From positions 744,001 through 808,000 of the forward strand of contig OZ199840.1 in the NCBI GenBank assembly GCA_964304625.1: a stretch of DNA of 64,000 bases. Reading direction: 5' to 3'. A model generated the notes under the pieces. That model had not been told where the DNA came from. It did no database searches and saw only the letters and a list, made by a program, of their open reading frames with translations. A program made the position numbers and the translations under genes. Each line of letters begins with the position of its first letter. Positions within the stretch are counted from its first letter, which is position 1. The stretch is from Kudoa neothunni (taxonomy: Eukaryota > Cnidaria). Shown here piece by piece: positions 51,486 through 63,064 of this stretch.

Positions 51486-52204
51486 CTAATTTAAATAGTA
51501 TTATAAATAATGATAACTATGAATTGTTGGTATTAATTGAAGGTGTATTAACCTTAAAAAGAGAGTTTTTATTTGTTTTCAGAAATAGAATATTATTATA
51601 AGTAAATACTTATGAATCACAAAGCGTTTACTGCTTATTCGATATAATTTTTGATACAATAGAAAAATATTTAACCTATAAATAAAATAATAACTATAAA
51701 ATTAATTATATACATTATTTTTCCGATAATATATTTAAAAATAATTATAACATATTATAATTATTGAATTTTTATTATTGACATAGGTTTAATTAATTAC
51801 GTTTTTATTTATTTTAGTTTTTCATTAATTATAACGATGTGAGTTTTTCAAACACTGCTTTCTATTAAATCTCAGAGTAAACTGCATGTGTGGCTACATT
51901 TACTACTTCTGAAACAGTTCGATTATTTCTACGGAATGGCGCTTAGTAGGGTCTATGTTTGATCATCATCTATTAATTTATTATGGAATCTTGTTGAGTA
52001 TATTTATTATTTATTTTATTTAGACATCTTTGAAGTCTTTAATGCTGATATTTATGCATTGATTTGATCACATTGGTCCGCCACAATAAGTTCATCTTGG
52101 TTTTATATCTGCATTTTAAGTTACCGGAGAGAACTAGATTTAGTTTTCATACTTATAAATGTCTTTAAATAACATCACGTTAATTTCATAATAATTGATG
52201 GCGT

Positions 52205-52668
52205 TTAGACCGACTCAAAAAGGGGATTCCAAATGGACCCCATCGGCAAACCCGTAATTTTTTCGCACACAGTAAGTTTAAAATCATAAACCAACCAACC
52301 AACCAATAGATACAGATTCTGATTTGGAGACACCAAAAGGAATTCATTAACTTTATTAATAAAGACATATTGAAAATCTTCTATCTTTTTTAGCTCGTCA
52401 ATTAAATCGACTCTTCCACTTGTAGATCAACATCCATATTTTCTCCCTTTGAGTTTTTATTACTTTTGTAGGGAACAATCGTTATAATGTTAAAATATCC
52501 AGTCTGTATAATTAAAATAGCATATAAAGCAGATCTTATTTTTACATCCAAGAACATCATTATTTCAAATTCAATGTTTGATTTATTCGTTATTTTTTGA
52601 GAATATTTTACAATTTCAACTTTTGAGGTAGAGTTGAAATTTTTAACATCTATTGGCACATAAGCCAT
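52205..52668 (-). CDS. Candidate two-exon gene fragment, unknown
   Basis: Exons 52668-52464 (MAYVPIDVKNFNST..) and 52410-52205 (..DLIDELKKIEDFQYVFINK, then FLLVSPNQNLYLLVGW), joined by a 53-nt GT..AG intron with matching phase; 136 codons in total. Alternating hydrophobic strands suggest a beta-sandwich. There is a vague likeness to NTR or alpha-2-macroglobulin receptor-type domains, too weak to name. An exon further upstream (52,669-52,740) is possible. Same strand as the Ser/Thr-rich exon 0.7 kb downstream, so the two may be one gene. Confidence 0.35.
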
Positions 52669-53325
52669 AAATTTCCTTGTGTTGAAGTAAATTCGTTAAG
52701 CACAAGCCAGAACTGTGAACAACAAATAAAATGCATAAAAACTATTGTTATTTTAATTTTTCTAGAGTGTAATTGATGGAATATTTTACTTTCGTTATAA
52801 AGTTTGTATAGTACAAATTAAGTTTTCTAGAAATTGATTAATTTATGTTTTATTGCGATTTTACGTACCACCCATAAGTCACTGTATATAAATAAATAAA
52901 ACTACTCTTTATTATAGCATTGTTAATTAATATATTTTGTAAGAATTCCAAACGAAATATATTAATAAAATTAATCAATAAAATATTTTTCACATTCAAA
53001 TTGATAAAACTAATAAAAATGTTTCTACAGAATTTTTTTATTCAAAAATTATTAATGAATATTAAAGTATTTTCATCCTTATTAATTAATGTTTTTCACA
53101 TCCATTAATAAATCTAAATTTTTTTAATACAAAATTTTTGTTAAACAATTTAATTAAGATTGAACTAATTTACTCTAAATTATATCATGTTTCTGAGTAA
53201 ATTTTATATAAGATTTGTGTTAATAATATTGATTTCTTGATTAAAAGAACAGTTAAACCATTAAAATTAATTAATTAATTATGACATAAATAGATATAAC
53301 TTTAAATTATAGAAAATATATTTAG

Positions 53326-53663
53326 TGATCGTAATATTATTGAAGAGTAAATTTAATAACAAAGTTATATTTTTTCTCATTCAAATCTATTTGAATATTT
53401 CAAAGTGCTATATATTTTATGAGGGATTTAATTGCGTAGAGCAATACTACGTTATCTTTTACAATATTCATTTAAAATAATATAAGATTTTAAATTTCCT
53501 ATTAAAACCACATTATAATGACATCCATGATGAGAATAATCTAGCGATAACATTATATAAACTGTTAAACCATATGATGAGTCAAAATTTAGCTCCCATT
53601 CAAAGATTAACTGAATTTGAAATCATGTTTAAAAAGAACATAAGTGCCTATAAATTCATCTAA
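53326..53663 (+). CDS. Candidate two-exon gene end, unknown
   Basis: 53,326-53,450 after TTTAG (..NISKCYIFYEGFNCVEQYY), a 36-nt intron GTTATC..TATAAG, then 53,487-53,663 (ILNFLLKPHYNDIHDENNLA, later SQNLAPIQRLTEF) to a stop. Phase fits. AT-rich but with a balanced residue mix unlike the neighbouring random frames. 5' end not found. No family recognised. Confidence 0.3.
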
Positions 53664-53789
53664 CGCGAGATTACAACCATCAGTTATTACTTACATTCAT
53701 ATTTTTCGGTTCATTATTCCGATAAACAAACAACAACCAGTATACCTCATTAAGTCATCTTTTAAAACCGAGCCTTGCTCTTGTCGTTC

Positions 53790-55858
53790 ATTTTATATGT
53801 AATCAACGTGGGTGATACGTAGTTTGTAGTGAAGTGTAGTTTGTAATTTGAGAAAATATTAAAAATTTAACTTACACATAATATTATACTAAATCATTTA
53901 TTTTTAATCTATTTAAACGATATTTTACCATTAAGAAAATAACTTATAAATGTTTAAAATATTTAATTATGTTTTAAGAATTATTTTTAGTGAAGTGTAG
54001 CTCGTAAATGTTCAGATGGGTTGAGATTTTTGTTTACGAGTGATGGCGAAATATGGAAATGAAAAAAATTGAGTTAAGAATTTAAAAGAGAAATATGAAA
54101 TTATAAATTTATTCCAAAACCAGCGAAGGCGGGAAGCGTAAATAATATTGAAAAGGACGTTTAGTTTAGTGATTTCATAAGTGGCGGTAAATATCACAAA
54201 AACGCAAATTATCATAAGTTCGATCACAGCGAACGATAAATTACTTCATTCGAAATGACCTCTCTCTCATTTGTCTGATTAGGACATTACTTGAAATATC
54301 ATAATTTTCATAGTTATTAACATCAAACGGATATTGAACGAGAATTACACACTATAATTGTCAGAAAACTTAAGAATATAACTATAACTAAATAATTTAC
54401 CTCTAAGTAACATATTATAATTGATTTAAAGCAGGGTTCGTCAACGACAAGCCCAGGGAAGGGAGTCCACTTTAAAGTTCAGTTGTTTTTATTATTAGAC
54501 ATACCTTGTATTATTTATCTTATTTTCATAATCGATCTCCTCGACTCACAAAGACGATTGATTGCAATATAAACGAACTTAATTAAATATTATTTCCTCT
54601 TTTACTAAATGTAAATGTGTAAAAAACAAAATAAAGCTCAAAAAATCCCCCTAATTAGATTTCTTTCACATTTTAACTTATTAAACGGTACTTTTCTCAT
54701 TGTGACGAATGGAAACGTATAATTATTGTTTTTAAAGATTTTGAACTATCATCTGGGTGTCTGAAATATTAAGTCCAATATAAATAAAATACATGACAGA
54801 ATAACTGTAAAAAACAACATATTTTTATGAAATTATTATTTTTCTAGCGATATCATCAAAATGTATTCTAATATAACTCAAAAACATATTTATCAAGCTG
54901 ATTTTCAATTGTATTGTGTTAAATGCAATATATCTAAATGACTAAGATATATTCTGACCCGCTTTATCTTTTAAAAAGGATTTTTCGGCCCTGTTTTAAA
55001 AAACATTTTATGGAATAATTTAATAAAACGGCGATCATCAATACTGAATTGGGACTGGATATAAGCTTGAAGATCTGTTTGAAGCAAAATTTTATCTTCT
55101 GGAGTCTTTGGAATTTAATAATTCATTTATATAACCCGTTTAATGCCTTTTCCCAAATCTGGTCCTAGATTAACCACCTTAAAATGTAAATTAGAAAGTT
55201 CTGATAAGTTTGCATTTTCTTATAATATTGAATGTCGACCAGGAATCGATTAATTAGTGAACGAAGATAGTTTGTTTTGTGCATTTGATAATTTAAATAA
55301 TATCTCGTACAACGAAATCGTTGTCGAACCTGTCTAGAAAATTAATAATGAACTAATAGATCCAAATACCCTTTTTAATGAAATTTTTATTCTTGTCGAA
55401 TATTTTAAAATGTTTTTAAAAGGTGTTGGGTTGCGAATTAAAACTCAAATCTTAAGTAAATAATTATATTGGGAATATTCAAAAAATTTAAAATAATGGA
55501 TTCTTCAAATAATTTTTATAAAATATTTAAAAATTTCTGGTTTTCATTCAATTTTAATATTGCCTGTGTACAGCATTATCATTAAAAAACGTCACTAAAA
55601 GAATAGATCTTAATTTTCTACGATTTCCAGGTGATTACAAAATTATTAGTCATTTAATTTATGATAATTTTTTATTCCAATATTATTCACGAAGTTGTTA
55701 GGAAGTCAATGTCAATATATAACGAAAGCTAGGATATTTAAAATAAAAAAAATCAAAATAAAAAGAAAAAGAAAAATTGTATATTGCTAATTAACGAAGA
55801 ATTTTAACTAAGATGTAATAAGAGAGATATATGTTTTTTTAGACGATGGTTGATCTAT
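53790..55858. repeat. T-gene downstream region, copy 3
   Basis: Copy 3 of the three-way repeat. 53,790-54,255 is diverged, 54,258-54,825 is identical to copy 2, and 54,950-55,250 is closer to copy 1. From about 54,960 onward it carries many single-base homopolymer expansions. Confidence 0.85.
54012..54227 (-). other. Possible signal-peptide exon, three diverged copies
   Basis: Starts MIICVFVIFTATYE and stays open for 66 codons. The corresponding frames in unit 1 (from 13,642, MKILVFVTVTTTFK) and unit 2 (from about 36,346) are also hydrophobic and open although the DNA is diverged. It could be the first exon of another minus-strand secreted gene whose other exons I could not place. Confidence 0.25.
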
Positions 55859-56535
55859 TCAAATACACGGCGTGTTGGCACGACGAGTCAATGTGACTTC
55901 CACACGCCGAGGGTCCGAAATGTCTCGCATTTTCGAACGGGGTCAATTTTTTATTACCTTGAAGATCATTAATGGCTGTGGGATAAAAATATAATACCTT
56001 GTACATTGTTTTCTTGAGGATTTGTATCGCCCAATAATCTTTCCTTTAAATATAATAGGGCCATAATATCATTGATTGGTGAATCATTTTGGTTAGAAAA
56101 TGGGTCCACAGCCCCTTGGAATTCATTACCAATTAATTGATTGCTTCGATGTTCATCGTGGCTGACTTGTAAATCAGGAGTCTCATTTCTAACATTTATG
56201 GTGGACGTTGTTTGGACTGATTCCTATAACGTTTACAAAATGACGGCGTGTGAACAACAATCGAATTTACAGTTGAGGAAAGTTTGCGTAGGAGCACTAT
56301 TTACACTTGATGTGGATGTCGATATGGATGTGGATGTGGTTATGGATGTCGATGTGGGTATGGATGTGGATGTGGGTATGGATGTGGCATGTCGATGTGG
56401 ATGCGGATGTGGATGTGGATGTAGATGTAGATGTAGGTGTGGTCGTGGATGTAGATGTAGAGGTTGGTTCATTTATACTAGGTGCATGGTTATTCATATT
56501 TGCTTGTTCAGCTGCAATGTAATCAAGAGGATTAC
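55859..56535 (-). pseudogene. Mucin-like T3, frameshifted copy
   Basis: Third copy of the T gene: array exon 56535-56271 and tail exon 56223-55859. Relative to T2 the tail exon has two extra single bases (a G run near 55,940 and one near 55,981), and the array exon has an extra A in the GAGGAAAG stretch plus an out-of-register change in the array. Both exons therefore lose frame. The extra bases all extend short homopolymers, as do many others nearby, so a sequencing or assembly artefact is a live alternative to true decay. Confidence 0.65.
56308..56463. repeat. 6-bp-based array of T3
   Basis: Contracted and interrupted version; a GGCATGTCG break near 56,385 puts the two halves out of phase with each other. 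Confidence 0.85.
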
Positions 56536-57164
56536 CTATTTTATTTTATTTAAAGGTTTCATGAGATCATATATAATTTTTAATGACTTTTAAAGTTTTA
56601 ATGAGAGCGATGTGGTATTATCTAAGTAATTAAGCTCATTAAAAATTTTTATTTTAGATAGACAATTATTAAGAATCGTATTTATAAGTACAAAATATTT
56701 ATGATCAAAACAAAAATTGTCAATTTACTCGGAAAACATTTGCTTATTCATAGAAATATATTATAATAATTAAAATATAAATTATAGTATTATTGGTAAC
56801 AGTTCAAATGTTTTTATTATTAAAGCACATTGAAGATAATGTATACTTTAAAATATGTAGGATTTTCTAAAATATGGAATAACTGATTATTCTCTAGTAT
56901 AAATGATGTGTAGAAAAACTTCTAAGATTAATTTTTCAAATTTTAGTTAAAAATAAATCAATAAAAAAATTTTATATGCTTATTCTGATTGGTTAATATA
57001 TAACTTAGAATTAAATTTTACATTAAGATTAATAGTTTTAAATAAGGTTAAATTACACCATCGAAAAAAAAACAATTGGGGCGAGTTAACCATTCATTTA
57101 TGTCTAAATTATTAATTTAAATAACTTGTTGATGAAAATATTCTCTCTATTAACATCATATTAT

Positions 57165-57210
57165 TTATAAATATAAATATTATTCATTACAATAATATTT
57201 ATATTTATAA
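57165..57210. repeat. 46-bp near-perfect palindrome at indel edge
   Basis: Two 20-bp arms (TTATAAATATAAATATTATT and its inverse) around a 6-bp loop CATTAC. It marks the left edge of the extra segment 57,184-57,727 found only in unit 4; unit 3 has just one arm. Confidence 0.7.
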
Positions 57211-57854
57211 TTTAGTCATCTTATTGAGTTAATATTTAAAAATTTTAATACTGATATGAAGACATTATAATATTAATATTTATGTATATTTTTAAATTTA
57301 CACAATAAGGAAATATTCTTATATATATATATAATGGTAAAGATTATAATTCTTAAAAATCCATAAGTAATATTTAACATTTATGAAATAATAGAGATAT
57401 TACCATAGGTGAAAACATAATCAAAGGTAAAAATAGCCCCGATTTACTATAAAAGTTATAGTTTATATTATTATTATAATTTGGTGGTAAAATCCATTTT
57501 TTTAATGATATTTAATTGGCACAATACATATTTTAGAGAAAAAAATAAATAATTTACATTTAAATGAACGAATAAATTAAAGACAATAATATGTACTATA
57601 ATTAAATGCCATATAATAAACATACACTTATAAGAAATTAGAACATAGAAAATTTTTTTAAATAATTAATCATCAAAAATATTCTATATTGATACTCTCT
57701 TTTGTAGAATGAATTAAATTATCGTTTATAAATTATATTAATGTTTTCATAACCTGATTATTAATATTGATTATTTTATATTAATATTGAAATTTTATAA
57801 AATATATTAATTTATGAAATTTTTATTTGTTTTAAGAAAATCAATATCGCCTAG

Positions 57855-58680
57855 TTAACGTAACGCAGAAAGTCTAAATTCTTTACTCCTATCTACAAAG
57901 AGTGATTCTTCAAGCATCATAATCGAAATTAACTTATTTGATATAACTCATAATTCTCGGAAAAGTTTTCTTACCTACGAGTTTGATGTTTTTATCTATG
58001 AGGTGCTCTTTCAAACGATCTAGGCATAAATTTGTTTTATATGCCAAATAAGGTTGCTAAAATATTATCTACATACACATGTTTTTATATTTAGATTACA
58101 TAACTAGGAATGTCTTCTACAGGAAATTCTTTCAGAAATTTGTGTAACACTATTCTCTAAATCGCGGATGATATTTGAATACAAATAATCACGTACACCA
58201 CACGTTAAATTAGATATAGTATCAGTGAAATAAATAACTATTAAATTATTAGAGGAGATATAAAAGAGTACTCTAAAGATTTACTTTTGTTACTGACGCA
58301 ATAAGCGTTCGTTCCACACATGACTTGAGAACTCATTTCATTGAATTCAGTCGAAAGGTTTCCAATTATAACATTACTTATACCACTCTAAGTCCATTTG
58401 TAAAAGCTTGAATACTATAGACATTACCAGCTCGGAATCAGTTGTAGCATACGATTCGCTATGGATCTCAAATATACGTTTCAAATGATCGTATGACGTT
58501 TTCGTTAAACACGCCTAGCATCCAACGTAAAATACATATATTGGGGATGTAAACCTGTGGACAATTTCCTTCAAAAACTGGGGTTTCCGCCGATGTGCAT
58601 GTTAAACTAAACACTAAAAAAATAGTTATATTATATATGATGTAACATTTACAAAGAATAAGGAAACATTCGCCTAACAT
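57855..58680 (-). CDS. Secreted S-family protein B2 (7 exons)
   Basis: Unit 4 copy of B1 with the same start, splice sites and stop. Introns 3 and 4 are almost unchanged from B1 (about one difference in 87 nt), yet exon 3 differs at 11 codons (10 replacements) and exon 5 at 9 codons (all replacements). One Cys of B1 exon 3 is Ser here. All exons stay open, so the changes are not decay. Same predicted fate as B1: signal peptide, secretion, unknown function. Confidence 0.78.
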
Positions 58681-60117
58681 ATTTATTAATTCGCAATTAT
58701 TTTAGTATGGTTTTGCGCGTGATGCTTATATACATGTTATATCGGTTAATTTATTCTCATATTATTTCTTTTGTTTAAATTAAATGTGCGGTTTTTTAGA
58801 AATGAAATATCTGATAATATATTTATTGTGAATGTTAAACAGTATTTTTTACTCTAACAAAAGCTTATCAACTGATAATTTATAATAACTGTACAAAATT
58901 ATTACTTATCGTACTTTAATAGATGGTACTCATAGAATATACATAACTTTTAAAATGGAATTGAAAAAGTATATATTAAGGATAAATCTGTAGTGAATCT
59001 AATTGATAAATTTATTATAAATTTCGTTAGGTTATGCGTTAAGACGTACGTATGGTTAATCCATATTGGAACAATTAATGAATATAAACTCTAAGTAATA
59101 ATTTTAATATAAATTATAATAAAAAGTTATATTGGAAATTACAAAAAAAATTATTATTAATTTTTATCCAAAATATACTTACAATTAGAATTGATTTCTT
59201 CAAGTTGGTGTTTGTTTATTCATGTCTGAATCTGCGTATACCTAAATAAGTTTACCTTGTTTTATATATGAAATATTAGATAGAACAATATATATAACGT
59301 TAATTACTTACTATTGGCTTACTAAACTAAGGAAGGTATCTTCGCTGTCCTAATTGAATGGTATTTTATTCGTAATAAATGACTGGTTGATTTGGCTGAA
59401 TCATTAATAATGAAATAGTTGATAACGTTATTAACCACTTTTTATAACACCTTTGAAAATTCATTATGGATTTTATGTGATTAATATTTATATATTATAA
59501 AATTCTATCGTATAGAATATTATATAATATCCTCGTCGTATTATTTAATGAATATTACAATTGGTATAAATTTTTATTAATATTTGATTTATCTCTACAT
59601 GAACGTCCAATTGTTTTATGTTTTTTTAATATTTATTTACCTTGTATAATTTTAACTTAAAAAATCTATTCATAAGGTATATTTATTCTAATCAATCGGT
59701 TCACTTATTGACTAACCTTCAACTTTAAAAAATGTACTTACGAATTATTACAACCCTGGAGTCAACAGTGAACTCATTAAACGGAAAATATATTTTCTAC
59801 GAGAAAAATATAGGTTTATATATTTTATGATGAAGTTCATATAAAAAAGCTCTACTTTTCGGAATCATTGAATTAACATTCTTAATAATATGTAATATTT
59901 ATTTTATGAGTAATTATTTTTTTATTAATTATAATCGGATTAGCAAAAATAAATTGAATATTAGCGCAAAATTGTCCAACCTTATAGTATTTTATAAACA
60001 AGAAAGTTTTATCACATGAAATCCTTATTAAAATAATAAACTATAGTCGTAAAATTTTGAATGTGTCAAAATTTAATGGATACAAAAATCCTCAAGTTGA
60101 ATTTATATAAAAGTAAG

Positions 60118-60879
60118 CTCTGATTCTATTATGGATCTTCGTTCTAAACACTCCTAATGTTATATTTGACTCCAAAGAGGAGTTAATATATTCACTTATC
60201 GTAAGGTTCGCATTTTTTAATAGATCGCTGGTGCTAGAAATATTGAATTTCTCTTTTGTGTGATACCAGAAGTTTTATTTGAAGATATCAAACTGGTAAG
60301 AACTAGATTTTTTGATCTTCCAGAAACGCCAAAGATTTTTTATTTCTCCAAATAAATTAATTTAAGTAGTGTATATGGGTTTCGGTTCTACGTACTTAAA
60401 TGATTTATATATTCATTTTAACATAGTGTGGTATTCAACTCAGTTACACGCGTTAAATTTTAGACTGCTAATTACAGCATTATGGGATGATTTTAAATCA
60501 AACTAACGAATATATGATTATATTAATATATTATCTAGCGTGGGATAATAAAAGTTCTCATTAGATATTAGCTATTGGGAAATTATCATTAAAAACAATT
60601 TTTTGCTATTTTAGAACATCATAAATTATTATATTTTTTAACATTATTTATATTAAAAATATGATAATTTTTATTGCGCCCTCTGTTCTTATGGTAAACC
60701 TGATAAAAATATTCTTTTAATTTTTATCAAAATATGATAGCACATCCGAATTTTTATATAAAAATCAAGTAGATCTGACGTTAGAGCCGAAATTAGCCAT
60801 TAGTGATAGTAGGAAATTATGTATGCTAGAAGTTCCAACAGAATTATTTCATAATCACTCCATAATGGATGCGTCGTAA
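60118..60879 (+). CDS. Unit 4 copy of the plus-strand candidate gene
   Basis: Same exon pieces and splice signals as 41,822-42,583, with a few substitutions (Leu to Phe in the first piece, Gly to Glu in the last). Open throughout the same segments. Confidence 0.35.
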
Positions 60880-62270
60880 AAAATTATGATTGATTAAGTT
60901 ATAAAATTATTTAATTTCAATAAAAATGGAAAACTTTAATTACGTTTCAATTCAGTAGAGTCAAAAATAAATAACTTGGCTATTTATCGAAAAATAAGGA
61001 CTCTAATATTAAAAGAAATGCAGAAATAACATAATATATTATATCAGTTGTTGTACATCAATTTTTCTAAATAGTTTACTAAGTATGCCGCCTTCACATA
61101 TTTTATGAAATATATAATCCGAAATAAACCGCGAAAGTACACTTCACATTATTAATAGTATTTCCTGCGCCTACTGCAAAATTATCTTCCTGTGGTTTGA
61201 ATTTTATTGATATGTAAAAAAAAAGTTTTAAGCAGATTAACTACTCGCCACATTATTGCGCGTGCGCGGACTGTAAACCGGGGATGGGAATTTTGTTAAA
61301 AAATTATAATATTGAAATTTCGATCGTGTCGTTGGGTTTTACTTGTGACAATTTATGTTGGTGCTCGCTCACACGAACGAAACTCATGAATTTGCCACTC
61401 CTGTATTAAACGGGTTGCTAGCAGGATTAATAAAAACCCGAGGATAGACGGTCAAAAATCCCAAGCCCTAGTATTAAAATTGTATGTAAGAATGAGCGAA
61501 AAAAATTTGATTAATCAAATTATGACTCAACTAAACTCAACGAGGATTTGGCTGTAAATCCCATATAACGTATACTTCTACGTAAATTGTCATTCTAGAA
61601 AACAATACTTCTGGAGCCGCGAAAAATAATCCACACAGGCTGGTCGATTGTTGCGCGTGCGTGTGATATTTCAATTATCAAATAAAATATGGGAACATAA
61701 TTATATCGTCGTTCAACACGAATTACAAAAGAATTATTTGATAGTAAAATAAAACGTTGTGGCCTGCATTAGTACTTAGATTCTATATTAAATTTTGTTA
61801 AAGTATATACTTCATGCGCACGCAGATTTTGTTGGCGACTGTTTGTCAAGCGCAATATAACGTTTTTTTGGCAAATTTTGCCATGGGAAAATTCCATACT
61901 GTTTAGATAATAATATCCCCCATTTATCGGTTTAGATGATATCATTTTACAATTATTATCTAAAATAATTTTTCAACAATTACCATTCGTTGTTTATTTT
62001 ACAAGAAATAGGTTGTTTCCGTTTTAATAGCCTAAAAAATCATATTTCTCGGTGGTTACCTGGTTTCCATTGATTTGTAAAACGAAATTTCTTATGCCAA
62101 TATTTTTTTAATAAATAATGTCCAATGTAATCGAAATGCTGAACAATTTTGTCCAAAATTCTATTTGCCCTTTGTAGCGTACCAACTTAACCGGCAGCAG
62201 CCGGTTGATAATGGGATTATTTGTGCTTTGATAAAAAGGGGTTTTTATTAGCGCAAAATACATATTACAT

Positions 62271-62282
62271 TGGTGCCGAACG
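62271..62282 (+). promoter_or_regulatory. Retroelement primer-binding site
   Basis: TGG directly after the LTR end (one T spacer), complementary to a tRNA 3' CCA; extends as TGGTGCCGAACG. I cannot name the tRNA with confidence. Confidence 0.6.
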
Positions 62283-62290
62283 TGTTTAAC

Positions 62291-63064
62291 ATGAAGTTTA
62301 CATTTGAATTTGACTTTGCAAAACCAATATGTGATCAGCTGAAAACCCTCGAGCTAATGGCGGTTGCTAACCAATGGAATGAAGATCAGCTCTATGCTTT
62401 TGCTGCCCTAGCCATACCTGCTGAGGATCGAATCTCTCTGCTTCCGAATGAGATAGGAGTATCCGAATTGGGTAAATTCAATGCACTCCGTAGAAACATT
62501 GTTACCTATGCTCAAAACAAGCAATGCCCTCTAGATTCGTGGAATAAATTGCTCTGTAGCTCCATAAGACCAGGCGTAAACATCGACTCATATGTCAAAC
62601 GTCTTCTTGAATATATGAAAATAGCGAGACCAAACATGAGTCAAGATGATATAAACTTTCTTTTGAGACCGAAAGTCATCGAATGTGTTCCAAATGATAC
62701 ATTGAAACTTGTTTTGAAGGCTGAAAATAAGTTGAGTCTCGAAGAGATCATCGAAAAAGTGGAGTTGTACTCCAAGTTAGAAAAGAGAAATGACGTCTGC
62801 TGTATTGGAAATGAACCCGAAACTTCTAATGTCTCTGCAATTCATCAAAAATATAGATATAAGAACGATAACAAAGCCCATAGAACTCAAACGAACGAAT
62901 GTTCACAATGTGGAAGCTTCAATCACAAAACATCGGTTTGTAGACGCGACGCAATCCGTTCATACTGTGGAAAACAGGGTCACCTTAGAAGAATATGCCG
63001 AAGCTATTTGGGAAACTTAAGAGGGGGAACTGGAGGTCAAAAACGGTTTCCCCGACAACACTAG
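62291..63064 (+). CDS. gag of gypsy 2
   Basis: First ATG after the primer-binding site (MKFTFEFDFAKPICDQ); 257 codons and open. Helical capsid-like region, then two zinc-knuckle boxes near 62,900-62,995. The first, CSQCGSFNHKTSVC, is complete. The second has Arg in place of its first Cys (RSYCGKQGHLRRIC). Overlaps pol, which lies in the -1 frame, by about 70 nt, so frameshifted Gag-Pol is likely. Confidence 0.75.
   Translation: MKFTFEFDFAKPICDQLKTLELMAVANQWNEDQLYAFAALAIPAEDRISLLPNEIGVSELGKFNALRRNIVTYAQNKQCPLDSWNKLLCSSIRPGVNIDSYVKRLLEYMKIARPNMSQDDINFLLRPKVIECVPNDTLKLVLKAENKLSLEEIIEKVELYSKLEKRNDVCCIGNEPETSNVSAIHQKYRYKNDNKAHRTQTNECSQCGSFNHKTSVCRRDAIRSYCGKQGHLRRICRSYLGNLRGGTGGQKRFPRQH

Larger units (their letters stand above)
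56536..61249. repeat. Segmental duplication, unit 4 left arm
   Basis: Second copy of 38,783-42,948. Runs directly into the LTR at 61,250 without the hAT that interrupts unit 3. No gene recognised at 56,536-57,854 or 58,681-60,117. Confidence 0.95.

Noticed and set aside
51490-52200. A short piece reading NQDELIVADQCDQINA as an exon linking the two unique fragments
   Set aside because: No donor or phase that joins it to either neighbour could be found.
52205-52668. Alpha-2-macroglobulin or NTR domain identity
   Set aside because: The likeness rests on a few hydrophobic strands and a YLLVG-type motif. No thioester region or Cys pattern supports it, so it is left unnamed.
52920-53108. 63-codon Ile/Lys/Phe-rich plus-strand frame
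   Set aside because: Composition is what very AT-rich DNA gives by chance; no splice or homology support.
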